Positions 15,904 to 24,954 of a stretch of 64,000 bases of DNA are shown here, piece after piece (the stretch's first letter is position 1; each line of letters starts with the position of its first letter). A model generated the notes under the pieces. That model ran no database searches. It was not told the origin of the DNA and worked only from the letters and a program-made list of their open reading frames with translations. The translations under genes and the position numbers were made by a program. Source of the stretch: Streptomyces sp. ALI-76-A (GTDB lineage Bacteria; Actinomycetota; Actinomycetes; Streptomycetales; Streptomycetaceae); assembly GCF_030287445.1 (NCBI RefSeq), contig NZ_JASVWB010000004.1, positions 62,001 to 126,000 of the forward strand, given 5' to 3'.

Positions 15904-16563
15904 ATGACCATCGACGTGCGCCCTGCCTCGGTCTTCGAGGACGTTCGTGCTCTGCTCGGCCCGAAGTCACCCGGCGCCACCGTCTGCTGGTGCCTGAGCT
16001 ACCGGATCCCGTCCCGGCTCAACAACGAGCTGCGCGGCCCGGCCCGCGGCGCGTACATGGCCGAGCTGTGCCGCACGGGACCCCCTCCGGGGGTGCTCGC
16101 CTACGACGGTGACGAGCCGGTCGGCTGGGCCGCCGTGGCGCCGCGCTCGGCCACCTCCTTCGCGCGCAACCGCAAGATCCCGCACGTCGACGACCTGCCG
16201 GTCTGGTCGCTGTGGTGCGTCCGGGTCCGCCCAGGTCACCGCAAGCAGGGCATCTCGCACGCCCTGATCGCCGGCGCGGCCGAGTTCGCCCGCGCCCAGG
16301 GCGCACCGGTGATCGAGGCCTATCCCCTCGACAACGGCGACGCCAGGGTCGACCTGACGATGGCCTACGCCGGGATCCGCAGGAACTTCGAACGCGCCGG
16401 GTTCGTCCACGCCGCCGACACCACCTCGGTGCTGGCCGGCCACCCCCGGGTCCTGATGCGCCTGGACCTGCGCCGGCCGACCGGCCCCGGCACCGCCGGT
16501 CAGGCGCCGAGCCCTGGCGGTACTGGTCGAGCGTCGAGCCCCGGCACCGCTGATCGACCGTAA
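15904..16563 (+). CDS. GNAT-family N-acetyltransferase
   Basis: The product has 219 residues. The acetyl-CoA-binding motif A reads VRPGHRKQGISHALIAGAAEFA (about 105-125), with the flanking strands WSLWCVRV and VIEAYPLDNG. The N-terminal third has a WCLSYRIPSRLNN segment typical of one Streptomyces subgroup. The substrate cannot be predicted. The last 35 residues are low-complexity Gly/Ser/Pro. CATCGT ends 6 nt before the ATG and there is no Shine-Dalgarno, suggesting a leaderless mRNA. Confidence 0.8.
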   Translation: MTIDVRPASVFEDVRALLGPKSPGATVCWCLSYRIPSRLNNELRGPARGAYMAELCRTGPPPGVLAYDGDEPVGWAAVAPRSATSFARNRKIPHVDDLPVWSLWCVRVRPGHRKQGISHALIAGAAEFARAQGAPVIEAYPLDNGDARVDLTMAYAGIRRNFERAGFVHAADTTSVLAGHPRVLMRLDLRRPTGPGTAGQAPSPGGTGRASSPGTADRP

Positions 16564-16645
16564 TTCCGTTGCCGCCGTGCCCCTGGAGCTGATGCACTTC
16601 GAGCTGAGCTTGTCGACCTCGTCCCCCCACGACCCAGGAGCAGCA

Positions 16646-16756
16646 ATGCGCGCACCGGCCATGTCCCGCCCGGAAGGAACGACCCCCACTCCAAAGGACA
16701 TGACGCTTCGTGCACTTGCTCAACCTGGGAATCCTCGCGCACGTCGACGCGGGTAA
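16646..16756 (+). CDS. Putative leader peptide overlapping the OtrA-like start
   Basis: A 36-residue frame begins with ATG preceded by AGGAG at an ideal 5-nt spacing, stronger than the site for the gene below. It starts MRAPAMSRPEGTTPTPKDMT, then reads in another frame across the OtrA-like start codon (16710) and stops with TAA at 16754-16756, inside that gene. Leader peptides control tetracycline ribosomal-protection genes in other bacteria, so translation of this frame may regulate the downstream gene. That role is inferred. Confidence 0.5.
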   Translation: MRAPAMSRPEGTTPTPKDMTLRALAQPGNPRARRRG

Positions 16757-18680
16757 GACGAGCCTGACCGAGCGGCTGCTGCACTCGGTCGGTGTGATCG
16801 ACGAGATCGGCAGCGTCGACGCCGGGAACACGCAGACCGACACCCTCGCGCTGGAGCGCCGGCGCGGTATCACCATCAAGTCCGCCGTCGTCTCGTTCGC
16901 GATCGACGACGTGACCGTCAACCTCATCGACACGCCCGGCCACCCGGACTTCATCGCCGAGGTGGAGCGGGTGCTCGGCGTCCTCGACGGGGCCGTGCTG
17001 GTGGTCTCGGCCGTGGAGGGCGTGCAGGCGCAGACCCGGGTCCTCATGCGGACCCTGCGGCGCCTGGGCATCCCCACGCTCGTCTTCGTCAACAAGATCG
17101 ACCGGCGGGGCGCCCGCCACGGGGCGCTCCTGCGGGAACTCGGCGAACGGCTGGAGGCGGCCGTCGTCCCGATGGGGACGACCGACGGACTCGGCACCCG
17201 CGACGCGCGCTTCACCCCCGGTCTCGGCCCCGCCGCGCTCGACGTCCTCGCCGGCCAGGACGACGACCTGCTGTCCGCCTACGTCGAGGGCACCCTCTCC
17301 GACGCCCGGCTCCGGGCCGCCCTCGCCGCCCGCACCCGGCAGACCCTGGCCCACCCCGTGTACTTCGGTTCCGCCGTCACGGGCGCGGGCGTGCCGGAGC
17401 TGATCACCGGGATCAAGGAGCTGCTGCCCGCGGCGGGCGGCGACCCCGAAGGTCCGGTCTCCGGCACGGTGTTCAAGGTCGAGCGGGGCCCGGCGGGGGA
17501 GAAGATCGCGTACGCGCGGATGTTCTCCGGAACCCTCGGTGTCCGCGACCGCGTCCCCTTCGCGGACGCCCGCCGGGAGGGCCTGGTCACCGCGATCAGC
17601 GTCTTCGACCACGGCACGGACGTGCGCCGGGACACGGTCCGCGCGGGCCGGATCGCCAAACTGTGGGGCCTCGCCGGCATCCGGATCGGCGACGCGCTCG
17701 GTGAACCCCGCACGGCCGGCGGCCACTTCTTCGCGCCGCCCACGCTGGAGACGGTCGTCGTCCCCGGCCCGGGCACGGATCGCCGGGTCCTGCACCTCGC
17801 GCTCACCCGGCTCGCCGAACAGGACCCGCTGATCGACCTGCGGCACGACGAGATCCGGCAGGAGACCTCCGTGTCCCTCTACGGGGAGGTGCAGAAGGAG
17901 GTCCTCCAGGCCACGCTCGCCGACGACTTCGGCCTCGACGTCGGTTTCCGGGAGACGACGCCCCTGTGCGTCGAGCGCCCCGCCGGAACGGGCGGCGCGG
18001 CCGAGTTCATCAAGAAGGACGCCAACCCCTTCCTCGCGACCGTCGGCCTGCGTGTCGATCCGGCCCCGGCCGGGACGGGGGTCGACTTCCGGCTGGAGGT
18101 GGAGCTGGGCTCCATGCCGTACGCCTTCTTCAAGGCCGTCGAGGACACCGTGCGTGACACCCTCGGCCAGGGACTGCGCGGCTGGCAGGTCACCGACTGC
18201 ACGGTGACCATGACCCACTGCGGGTACTGGCCCCGCCAGAGCCATGCCCACCAGGGCTTCGACAGGAGCATGTCCAGCACCGGGGCGGACTTCCGCGGCC
18301 TGACCCCGCTGGTCCTGGTCGAAGCACTGCGGAGGGCGGGCACGCGGGTGTACGAGCCGATGCACCGCTTCCGCGTCGAGGCGCCGGCGGACACCCTCGG
18401 CGCCCTGCTGCCCGTGCTGGCCGCCCTGCGGGCCGTGCCGCGGACCACCGAGACCCGGGGCGACGGCTGCGTACTGGAAGGCGTCGTTCCGGCGGAGCGG
18501 GTACACGCACTGGAGCAGCGGCTGCCGGGGCTCACCCGGGGCGAGGGAGAACTGGAGAGCGGCTTCGACCACTACGCGCCCGTCACCCGCGGCGCGCTTC
18601 CGAGCCGGCCGCGCACGGACCTCAACCCGCTCAGCCGCAAGGACTACCTGCTGAACGTGACGCGCCGGGTCGGCGGGTGA
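16710..18680 (+). CDS. OtrA/TetM-type ribosomal protection GTPase (EF-G-like)
   Basis: The product has 656 residues, full length for the family. The GTPase motifs are intact: AHVDAGKTS (10-18), DTPGH (74-78) and NKID (128-131), followed by the EF-G-like domains II-V. The N-terminal sequence and the absence of EF-G-specific insertions place it with OtrA of oxytetracycline producers and the TetM/TetO class, which expel tetracycline from the ribosome. Such homologues are common in non-producing Streptomyces, so actual resistance is uncertain. The GTG start has AAAGGA 11 nt upstream. An upstream leader frame with a better ribosome site overlaps the start. Confidence 0.88.
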   Translation: MHLLNLGILAHVDAGKTSLTERLLHSVGVIDEIGSVDAGNTQTDTLALERRRGITIKSAVVSFAIDDVTVNLIDTPGHPDFIAEVERVLGVLDGAVLVVSAVEGVQAQTRVLMRTLRRLGIPTLVFVNKIDRRGARHGALLRELGERLEAAVVPMGTTDGLGTRDARFTPGLGPAALDVLAGQDDDLLSAYVEGTLSDARLRAALAARTRQTLAHPVYFGSAVTGAGVPELITGIKELLPAAGGDPEGPVSGTVFKVERGPAGEKIAYARMFSGTLGVRDRVPFADARREGLVTAISVFDHGTDVRRDTVRAGRIAKLWGLAGIRIGDALGEPRTAGGHFFAPPTLETVVVPGPGTDRRVLHLALTRLAEQDPLIDLRHDEIRQETSVSLYGEVQKEVLQATLADDFGLDVGFRETTPLCVERPAGTGGAAEFIKKDANPFLATVGLRVDPAPAGTGVDFRLEVELGSMPYAFFKAVEDTVRDTLGQGLRGWQVTDCTVTMTHCGYWPRQSHAHQGFDRSMSSTGADFRGLTPLVLVEALRRAGTRVYEPMHRFRVEAPADTLGALLPVLAALRAVPRTTETRGDGCVLEGVVPAERVHALEQRLPGLTRGEGELESGFDHYAPVTRGALPSRPRTDLNPLSRKDYLLNVTRRVGG

Positions 18681-18700
18681 GGCTCCGCGCCGAAAGCGGA

Positions 18701-18718
18701 AACTTACTCAACAGTCAG
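18701..18718. promoter_or_regulatory. TetR-type operator-like dyad upstream of GH5 gene
   Basis: AACTTACTCAACAGTCAG contains arms CTTACT/AGTCAG (5 of 6 pairing) around 4 nt. It matches 15 of 18 bases of the perfect dyad at 22054-22071 in front of the beta-propeller and TetR genes. A TTGACG box follows at 18724-18729. The TetR protein at 22162-22824 is the natural candidate to bind. Confidence 0.6.
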
Positions 18719-18753
18719 ATGTGTTGACGTTGTCACGAAATCGTCGGACTGTA

Positions 18754-20619
18754 ATGGACATGCCGAATATACGCGCGCGTCTGCTCGTTGTTCTGGTGGT
18801 CCTCTCCGGATTCCTGACCGTGGCGGGCGTGCGCCCCGCCACCGCCGAAGCCCTTCCCGACTCCCTCTGGTTCGACGACACCCCGCTCACCGTGCGGGAC
18901 GGCGGCTTCACCGACGGGCACGGCCGCGAGGTCGTGCTGCGCGGCTACAACGTCTCCGGCGAGACCAAACTGGCGGAGAACAAGGGCCTGCCCTTCGCCT
19001 CGCTCGCCGACGCCAAGAAGTCCGCGACCGCGCTGCGCGCCCTGGGCGGCGGCAACTCGGTCCGCTTCCTCCTCTCCTGGGCGTACGCCGAGCCCGTGCG
19101 CGGCCAGGTCGACACCGCCTATCTGGCCGCGGCCACCGGCCAGATGCGCGCCTTCCTCGACGCCGGCATCCGGGTCTACCCGGACTTCCACCAGGACCTC
19201 TACTCCCGGTACCTGTTCGACCCGGACAGCTGGTACACGGGCGACGGTGCCCCCAAGTGGGCGGTGGACGCCGGGAACTACCCCGACGAGAACTGCGGTA
19301 TCTGCCTGTTCTGGGGCCAGAACATCACCCAGAACGAGGCCGTGAAGCGGGCGACGTACGACTTCTGGCACAACGCGTACGGCCTCCAGGACGCGTTCCT
19401 CACCACCGCCCAGAAGACGATGGCCTACGTCAGACAGCACGTCTCCGCGGCCGAGTTCGCGGGCGTCGTCGGTTTCGACCCCTACAACGAGCCGCACGCC
19501 GGCGTGTACGACTCCGGTCAGACCAGCCGCGCCTGGGAACGCGACGTGCTGTGGCCGTTCTACGAGAAGTTCCGCGCCCGCATGGACGCGGCCGGCTGGC
19601 AGGACAAGCCCGCCTTCGTGGAGCCGAACCTGTTCTGGAACGCCAACATCGGTTTCCAGAAGCAGGAGGGCGGCCTGCTGGACGCCGGCACCCTCGGTCC
19701 GGACTACGTCTTCAACACGCACTTCTACGACCAGAAGGCCATCTCCGGGATCTTCATGCCGGGCAAGGCCGGGGACGGCCAGTACGCGGCCGACTTCGGG
19801 ACCGTCCGCGACCGCGCGGCGGCCACCGGCACGGCCGGCATCATCAGCGAGTTCGGCCACCCCCTGGCGGGCACCGTCTCCGACAAGGCGCCCACGGTCC
19901 TCAAGGCGATGTACCAGGCCCTCGACTCCCGCCTGCCCGGGGCGGGTTGGTGGTCCGACCCGAAGCGTTCCGGCTCGGTGCTGTCCGGTACGCAGTGGCA
20001 GTGGGACATCTACAACGGGCGCCACCACGAGCTGATGAACGGCAACCCCGACAAGGTGCTCACCGCGGGCGACGCCTGGAACGACGAGGACCTGTCGGCC
20101 GTACACCTGAACGACTCGGGGACGGCCGTGCTGCGCCAGGACGCCCGGCTCCTCGACCGCCTCTACCCGAGCGCCACCGCCGGCACGACCGTCGCCTTCA
20201 CCTACGAGGACCGCTCCCGCGACGGCTCCACCACCCTGACCTGGAACCCGGTCCCGGGCTCACTGCCGAACGTCGCCCGGCTGGTCGGCTCGGGCCAGTA
20301 CGGGCTGCTGCTGTGGCGCTCCGACGGCTCGACGGCACCCACCGAACTGCACCTGCCCGCCTCCTTCCCGACCGCGACGACCACGGTCGTCTCCGACCTC
20401 GGCACGTCCTACGCCCCGCCGGCGTACACGACCACCACCCCGATCGCGGCGGCCCGGGAACCGGGCGGCACCGGCAGCCGCCGCCTCCTGCTCACCGCAC
20501 CGGACAACGGCGTCCTGCACTACGCCCTGGTGACCAACGGGACGACCTCGCCCCCGGCGGACCTGCTCGCCGCGGCCCGGTCCGAGCTGTCGGCGTGGGC
20601 GGCCCAGCGGATCCGCTGA
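18754..20619 (+). CDS. Secreted GH5 endoglycoceramidase-like glycosidase
   Basis: The product has about 621 residues. An N-terminal signal peptide (RARLLVVLVVLSGFLTVAGV, cut near ATAEA) is followed by a (beta/alpha)8 domain. The acid/base Glu is about residue 246 (DPYNEPHAG) and the nucleophile about 366 (IISEFGHP). The opening LRGYNVSGETKLAENKGLPF is typical of endoglycoceramidase-type GH5 enzymes, which release glycans from glycosphingolipids. A C-terminal beta-sandwich (about 455-600) also fits. The substrate could instead be another glycolipid or steryl glycoside. The true start is ATG 18754 or 18760; neither has a clear ribosome site. An operator-like dyad lies upstream. Confidence 0.83.
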   Translation: MDMPNIRARLLVVLVVLSGFLTVAGVRPATAEALPDSLWFDDTPLTVRDGGFTDGHGREVVLRGYNVSGETKLAENKGLPFASLADAKKSATALRALGGGNSVRFLLSWAYAEPVRGQVDTAYLAAATGQMRAFLDAGIRVYPDFHQDLYSRYLFDPDSWYTGDGAPKWAVDAGNYPDENCGICLFWGQNITQNEAVKRATYDFWHNAYGLQDAFLTTAQKTMAYVRQHVSAAEFAGVVGFDPYNEPHAGVYDSGQTSRAWERDVLWPFYEKFRARMDAAGWQDKPAFVEPNLFWNANIGFQKQEGGLLDAGTLGPDYVFNTHFYDQKAISGIFMPGKAGDGQYAADFGTVRDRAAATGTAGIISEFGHPLAGTVSDKAPTVLKAMYQALDSRLPGAGWWSDPKRSGSVLSGTQWQWDIYNGRHHELMNGNPDKVLTAGDAWNDEDLSAVHLNDSGTAVLRQDARLLDRLYPSATAGTTVAFTYEDRSRDGSTTLTWNPVPGSLPNVARLVGSGQYGLLLWRSDGSTAPTELHLPASFPTATTTVVSDLGTSYAPPAYTTTTPIAAAREPGGTGSRRLLLTAPDNGVLHYALVTNGTTSPPADLLAAARSELSAWAAQRIR

Positions 20620-20631
20620 GCCGGCTCGCCG

Positions 20632-20670
20632 CTGCCCTTCCGTCGGAGTCCGGCTCCGACGGAAGGGCAG
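20632..20670. terminator. Perfect 17-bp hairpin terminator
   Basis: CTGCCCTTCCGTCGGAG (20632-20648) and its exact complement (20654-20670) flank a 5-nt loop, between the converging GH5 and beta-propeller genes. It can serve both. Confidence 0.85.
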
Positions 20671-20702
20671 CCGCGCCCGGGAAGGGAAGGCCGTGAGGCG
20701 GC

Positions 20703-21965
20703 TCAGGGGGCCGGTGCCGTCCAGCCCGTGCTGACGTGTCCCAGACGGACGCGCTGGGGGTGATCGCCCACCGCCACCGACACCGTCTTCCTCCCGGTGG
20801 CGAAGTCGATCGCGGTGACCTGGTCGGCGCCGCTCTCGGACACCACACAGCTCCTGCCGTCTCCGCTGACGGTGGCCCAGTACGGCTTGGACACGGTGAC
20901 CAGGGGACCCTCCTGGAGCGTTGCGCGGTCCACGACGGTCGCGTAGTCGTCCATCGTGCCCGCCACGCACAGCTTGGAGCCGTCCGGCTTCATCGAGATG
21001 CCGTGGTGGCGCGAGTCGTTGACGAAGGTGGTGCGGTCGTCGCTGGTCGAGGGGTTCTTAGGCAGGGTCTTGGTCCGGGTGATCCTGTCGGTGGCGATGT
21101 CGTACTCGAAGAACCCGTTGAAGAACGACACCTGGAAGTACAGCTTGGACTCGTCCGGCGAGAAGACGGCGGGCCGCACCGCGTCGGAGTGGTCCTTGAG
21201 GCCGATGGCGTCCAGCCGTTGCCGCATGTCGATGACCTTGACCTGCTTGTACGTGGTCGCGTCGACGACGGTGATGAGCCGGTTGCCCTTCGTCCAGTCC
21301 AGCCACGGGGCGTCGGTCGCGGTGTTCACGTCGCCGATGGACATGTTCCAGATGTACGTGCCGTCGCTGGTGAAGATGTTCTCGTGCGGCTTGTCGCCCG
21401 TGGGGAACGAGCCGAGCTGCTTGCCGGTGGTGATGTCGAGCACGTGCACGGTGTTGCCGGTCGAGGCGGACACCGCGACCCGCCTTCCGTCGGGGGAGAC
21501 CGCCATGTGGTCGGCGCGGTAACCCGACACGGCGAACCGCCAGTTGACGCGACCGGTGGCGAGGTCGATCGAGACGACGTCGGCGAAGCTCGGCCGCGAG
21601 ACCACCACCGACCTGCCGTCCGGCGTGGAGTACATGTCGTCGACGAACTGGTCATGGCCCTCACCGACGCTGTTGCGGATGGTCATGAAGGCGATCCACC
21701 GGATCGGGTCGGCGTTGATCTCCGCCATCCGCTGGTCCTTGTCGGGAATCACGTTGATCCGGCCGACCTTCGCGAAGTCCCCGGACGACTTGATGACATC
21801 GGCGGTGCCGTCCCAGTTGTTGCCCACGAACATCACCTCGCGCAGGGCGGCCGTGGAGGCGTCCGAGGCCTCCTCGACGGCGGTCGCGGCGGTCGCGGGG
21901 GCGGTGACGGTGAGCACGAGGGCGGCGGCTACGGAGCATAGGTGCCTGGGTCGGAAAGCAGGCAT
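20703..21965 (-). CDS. Secreted YVTN-type beta-propeller protein
   Basis: The product has 420 residues. A signal peptide (about 1-27, cut near TAATA) is followed by repeated blades with motifs such as VSPDGRRVAVSASTGNTVHV, FSPDESKLYFQVSF and VSGDGRSCVVSESGADQVTA, as in YVTN/lactonase-like propellers. No catalytic residues of a known enzyme stand out; it may bind a ligand or partner outside the cell. The start ATG at 21965 has AGAGGAGAG upstream. It converges on the GH5 gene and shares its operator-like dyad, so the two are probably co-regulated. Confidence 0.8.
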   Translation of the reverse strand: MPAFRPRHLCSVAAALVLTVTAPATAATAVEEASDASTAALREVMFVGNNWDGTADVIKSSGDFAKVGRINVIPDKDQRMAEINADPIRWIAFMTIRNSVGEGHDQFVDDMYSTPDGRSVVVSRPSFADVVSIDLATGRVNWRFAVSGYRADHMAVSPDGRRVAVSASTGNTVHVLDITTGKQLGSFPTGDKPHENIFTSDGTYIWNMSIGDVNTATDAPWLDWTKGNRLITVVDATTYKQVKVIDMRQRLDAIGLKDHSDAVRPAVFSPDESKLYFQVSFFNGFFEYDIATDRITRTKTLPKNPSTSDDRTTFVNDSRHHGISMKPDGSKLCVAGTMDDYATVVDRATLQEGPLVTVSKPYWATVSGDGRSCVVSESGADQVTAIDFATGRKTVSVAVGDHPQRVRLGHVSTGWTAPAP

Positions 21966-22053
21966 GACTGCTCTCTCCTCTGGGATGGGCGGCTCGTGAC
22001 TAGGACATGCCAAAACGGGGTGCGGGTATCTGAACACGAGTGGATTCAGATTC

Positions 22054-22071
22054 AACTTACTGAAAAGTAAG
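22054..22071. promoter_or_regulatory. Perfect TetR-type operator between beta-propeller and TetR genes
   Basis: AACTTACTGAAAAGTAAG contains a perfect dyad, CTTACT-GAAA-AGTAAG. It lies in the divergent region, 89 bp from the beta-propeller ATG and 91 bp from the TetR GTG, a usual place for an autoregulatory operator. Confidence 0.65.
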
Positions 22072-22161
22072 GAAGGGGTGCCCTTCTCCACAAGACTGCG
22101 TACAGGACAAAATTGGCGTTCGAACGAAACGTCCGGCGATCGGGCGGGAGAAGGAGGCACG

Positions 22162-22824
22162 GTGACGGGCAGGCTCAAGGCGCCGACCGGCCGTTACGGC
22201 GGCAAGACCGCCGCGGAGCGGCAGGCCGAGCGACGCCGCCGCTTCCTGGACGCCGCGCTCCAGCTCTTCGGCGACACCCCCGGCTACCGCGCCACCACCG
22301 TCGCGGCGCTCAGCGAGACCGCGGGCCTGTCCACCCGCCAGTTCTACGAGGAGTTCCGCACCCTGGAGGACGTGCTCGCCGCCCTGCACCTCCAGGTCAA
22401 CGACTGGGCCGAGCAGGCCGTCCTGCTCGCCCTGACCGGCGCGGGGGACCTGCCGCTCGCCGAGCGCGCCGCCGCGATCTTCCGCGCGTACGCCGCGAAC
22501 GTCACCGGGGACCCGCGCCGGATCCGCATCACCTTCGTCGAGATCATCGGCGTCAGCCCACGCCTGGAGGAACAGCGCCTCGCCCGCCGCGCCCGCTGGG
22601 TCGACCTCGTACGCACCGAGGCCGAGGCCGCCGTGCGCCGCGGGGAGGCGGCGCCCCGCGACTACCGGCTCGCCGCGGCGGCGTTCATCGGCAGCGTCAA
22701 CGGTCTGCTCCACGACTGGAACGCGGGGTGGGTCGACGCGACCCTGGACGAGGTCGTCGACGAACTGGTCCGGCAACTCCTGGGCATCCTGCGCCCGTCG
22801 GACTGGACCCCGCCGGCCTCCTGA
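22162..22824 (+). CDS. TetR-family transcriptional regulator
   Basis: The product has 220 residues. The N-terminal helix-turn-helix (about 20-70; AALQLFGDTPGYRATTVAAL then ETAGLSTRQFYEEFRTLEDV) is canonical, and the C-terminal ligand domain is unassigned. The GTG start has AAGGAGG 5 nt upstream. It is divergent from the beta-propeller gene. Because the perfect dyad in its promoter recurs in front of the GH5 gene, I infer that it represses itself, the beta-propeller and the glycosidase, and is released by a lipid- or glycan-derived ligand. Confidence 0.88.
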   Translation: MTGRLKAPTGRYGGKTAAERQAERRRRFLDAALQLFGDTPGYRATTVAALSETAGLSTRQFYEEFRTLEDVLAALHLQVNDWAEQAVLLALTGAGDLPLAERAAAIFRAYAANVTGDPRRIRITFVEIIGVSPRLEEQRLARRARWVDLVRTEAEAAVRRGEAAPRDYRLAAAAFIGSVNGLLHDWNAGWVDATLDEVVDELVRQLLGILRPSDWTPPAS

Positions 22825-23007
22825 GCGACCGGCTCCGACGGCCGCCCAGCCGCCGCCGGCCAGGTCGAGCGCCCGGCCCGGCCGCGGTGCCCGGGCTGAT
22901 GTCCGGGCGTTCGTACCGGAGGTGCACGGGGTCGGTCGCGGCGGCCGACCAAGCGCCCGCGCTGATACCGCGCGGGCCGACGGCGGAGCGGCGGCCGGTC
23001 AGCCGGC

Positions 23008-24795
23008 TCAGTCGGCCGTCGCGAGGAACTGCGTCGCCGCCAGCTCCGCGTACAGCGGATCGGCGCCCACCAGCTCACGGTGCGTGCCGACCGCGCGCAC
23101 CCGGCCCGCGTCCATCACCACGATCCGGTCGGCCATCGTCACCGTCGACAGCCGGTGCGCGACGACCAGCACGGTGGTCGTGCGGGCCACATCCGCCACC
23201 GTGTCCCGCAGCGCCGCCTCGTTCACCGCGTCCAGCTGCGAGGTCGCCTCGTCCAGGAGCAGCAGCCGGGGACGGCGCAGCAGGGCGCGGGCGATGGCGA
23301 CCCGCTGCCGCTCGCCGCCCGACAGCCGGGTGCCGCGATGTCCCACCAGGGTGTCCAGGCCGGCGGGCAACCGGGCGACCAGACCGTCCAGCCGGGTCGT
23401 CTTCACCACCCGCGTGACGGCGTCCTCGTCCGCGTCCGGATGGCCGAGCAGCAGGTTGTCCCGCAGCGATCCGGACAGGACCGGCGCGTCCTGCTCCACG
23501 TACCCGATCGACGACCGGAGGTGGGACAGCTCCCAGTCGGTGAGGTCGCGGCCGTCCAGGGTGATCGTGCCGGACTCGGGGTCGTAGAACCGCTCGATGA
23601 GCGAGAAGACGGTGGTCTTGCCCGCGCCGGACGGGCCGACGAACGCGGTCATGCCCTGCGCGGGCACGGTGAAGGTGACCCCGTGGTGGACGTACGGCAG
23701 GTCGTCGGCGTACCGGAAGCGGACGTCGGAGAAGGAGACGGCGGCGGGCCGCGCACCGGGGGCGGGCAGCGGCGCGGGCAGGGCCGCCGGCTCGGAGGGC
23801 AGCCGCAGCGCCTCCTGGATGCGGGCCAGGGCCGCCGCGCCGGTCTGGTACTGGGTGATCGCGCCGACGACCTGCTGGATCGGCGACATGAGGTAGAAGA
23901 CGAACAGCAGGAACGCCACCAGCGTGCCCACGTCGATGGCCCCGGTCGCCACCCGTGCCCCGCCGGCCGCCAGCACCGTGATGAACGCTATCTGCATGGC
24001 CAGCCCGGCCGTGTTGCCCGCCGCCGCCGACCACTTGGCGGCGCGCACGCTCTGCCGCCACGACTCCTCGGCGGCCGCGTGCAGCGTCTGCTCCTCACGG
24101 TGCTCGGCGCCGGACGCCTTCACCGTGCGCAGCGCGCCGAGGATCCGCTCCAGCGAGGCGCCCATCACCCCGACCGCGTCCTGCGCCTGCCGGCTCGCCC
24201 GGTTGATGTGCGGCACGATCACCCCGAGGACGACGCCCGCGCCCACGATCACCGCCATCGTGACCCCGAGCAGCACCGGATCCACCAGGCCCATCATGAC
24301 CACCGTCGCGACCAGCGTGAGCCCGCCGGTGCCCAGGCCCACCAGCGAGTCCGTGGTGACCTCGCGCAGCAGCGTGGTGTCCGAGGTGATGCGGGCCATC
24401 AGGTCGCCGGGTTCGGTGCGGTCCACCGCCGCGATGCGCAGCCGCAGCAGATACGAGGACAGGGTGCGCCGCGCGCCGAGCACCACCGACTCGGCGGTGC
24501 GCCGCAGCACGTACGAACCCAGCGCGCCCAGTGCCGCGTTGGCGATCACCAGCGCGGACATGATGACCAACGCGCCGGTGATGGCCCGGTCGTGCGACAG
24601 GTCGTCGATCAACTCCCGTGCCACCAGCGGCAGCATCAGCCCGGTCGCACCCGTGAGGAGCGAGAGCGTGGCGCCCGTCAGCAGGGCCCACCGGTGCGGT
24701 CGTACGTACCCGAGGAGCAGCCGCCACGTGGGCGGGCCTGTCTCCGTCTTGGCGTTGCTTACGGCACTCCTTCGGACCTGCGGCGGGCGGAGCAC
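23008..24795 (-). CDS. ABC exporter, fused membrane and ATPase domains
   Basis: The product has about 595 residues. Six transmembrane helices (about 30-330) precede an ATPase domain with Walker [10 protein letters not shown], signature [16 protein letters not shown], Walker [10 protein letters not shown] and the H-loop AHRLST. It is a homodimeric half-transporter of the MsbA/LmrA/BmrA type, exporting lipids or drugs. No peptidase domain is present, so it is not the peptide exporter of the first locus. The start is uncertain: GTG 24795 is the only upstream start in frame and has no good ribosome site. It is divergent from the mycothiol dehydrogenase. Confidence 0.85.
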   Translation of the reverse strand: MLRPPQVRRSAVSNAKTETGPPTWRLLLGYVRPHRWALLTGATLSLLTGATGLMLPLVARELIDDLSHDRAITGALVIMSALVIANAALGALGSYVLRRTAESVVLGARRTLSSYLLRLRIAAVDRTEPGDLMARITSDTTLLREVTTDSLVGLGTGGLTLVATVVMMGLVDPVLLGVTMAVIVGAGVVLGVIVPHINRASRQAQDAVGVMGASLERILGALRTVKASGAEHREEQTLHAAAEESWRQSVRAAKWSAAAGNTAGLAMQIAFITVLAAGGARVATGAIDVGTLVAFLLFVFYLMSPIQQVVGAITQYQTGAAALARIQEALRLPSEPAALPAPLPAPGARPAAVSFSDVRFRYADDLPYVHHGVTFTVPAQGMTAFVGPSGAGKTTVFSLIERFYDPESGTITLDGRDLTDWELSHLRSSIGYVEQDAPVLSGSLRDNLLLGHPDADEDAVTRVVKTTRLDGLVARLPAGLDTLVGHRGTRLSGGERQRVAIARALLRRPRLLLLDEATSQLDAVNEAALRDTVADVARTTTVLVVAHRLSTVTMADRIVVMDAGRVRAVGTHRELVGADPLYAELAATQFLATAD

Positions 24796-24887
24796 TCAGG
24801 CTACGTCGGCGCCCCTTCCGGAGGCCCGCCGGTGGCCGGGTGCCCCGGCGCCGTCCGGGAGGGAGGCGCCGCGGCGTGATCCCGCCC

Positions 24888-24903
24888 GTTACTGATCAGT
24901 CAC
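24888..24903. promoter_or_regulatory. Operator-like dyad upstream of mycothiol dehydrogenase
   Basis: GTTACTGATCAGTCAC has arms TTACT/AGTCA around GATC with the palindrome TGATCA at the centre. It resembles the two TetR-type dyads at 18701 and 22054 (shared pattern TACTNNNNAGTNA) and sits 52 bp before the ATG. Confidence 0.4.
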
Positions 24904-24954
24904 GCGTAGGGTCGGAACAGGGACGGACACGAGCCGACGAAAGGGGCCGATCTC

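Noticed and set aside
16710..18680. Ordinary elongation factor G
   Set aside because: The start LNLGILAHVDAGKTSLTERL and the overall length match the OtrA/TetM class, and no translation genes surround it.
23008..24795. ABC exporter as the exporter of the double-glycine peptide
   Set aside because: It lacks an N-terminal C39 peptidase domain and lies more than 22 kb away from the peptide gene.
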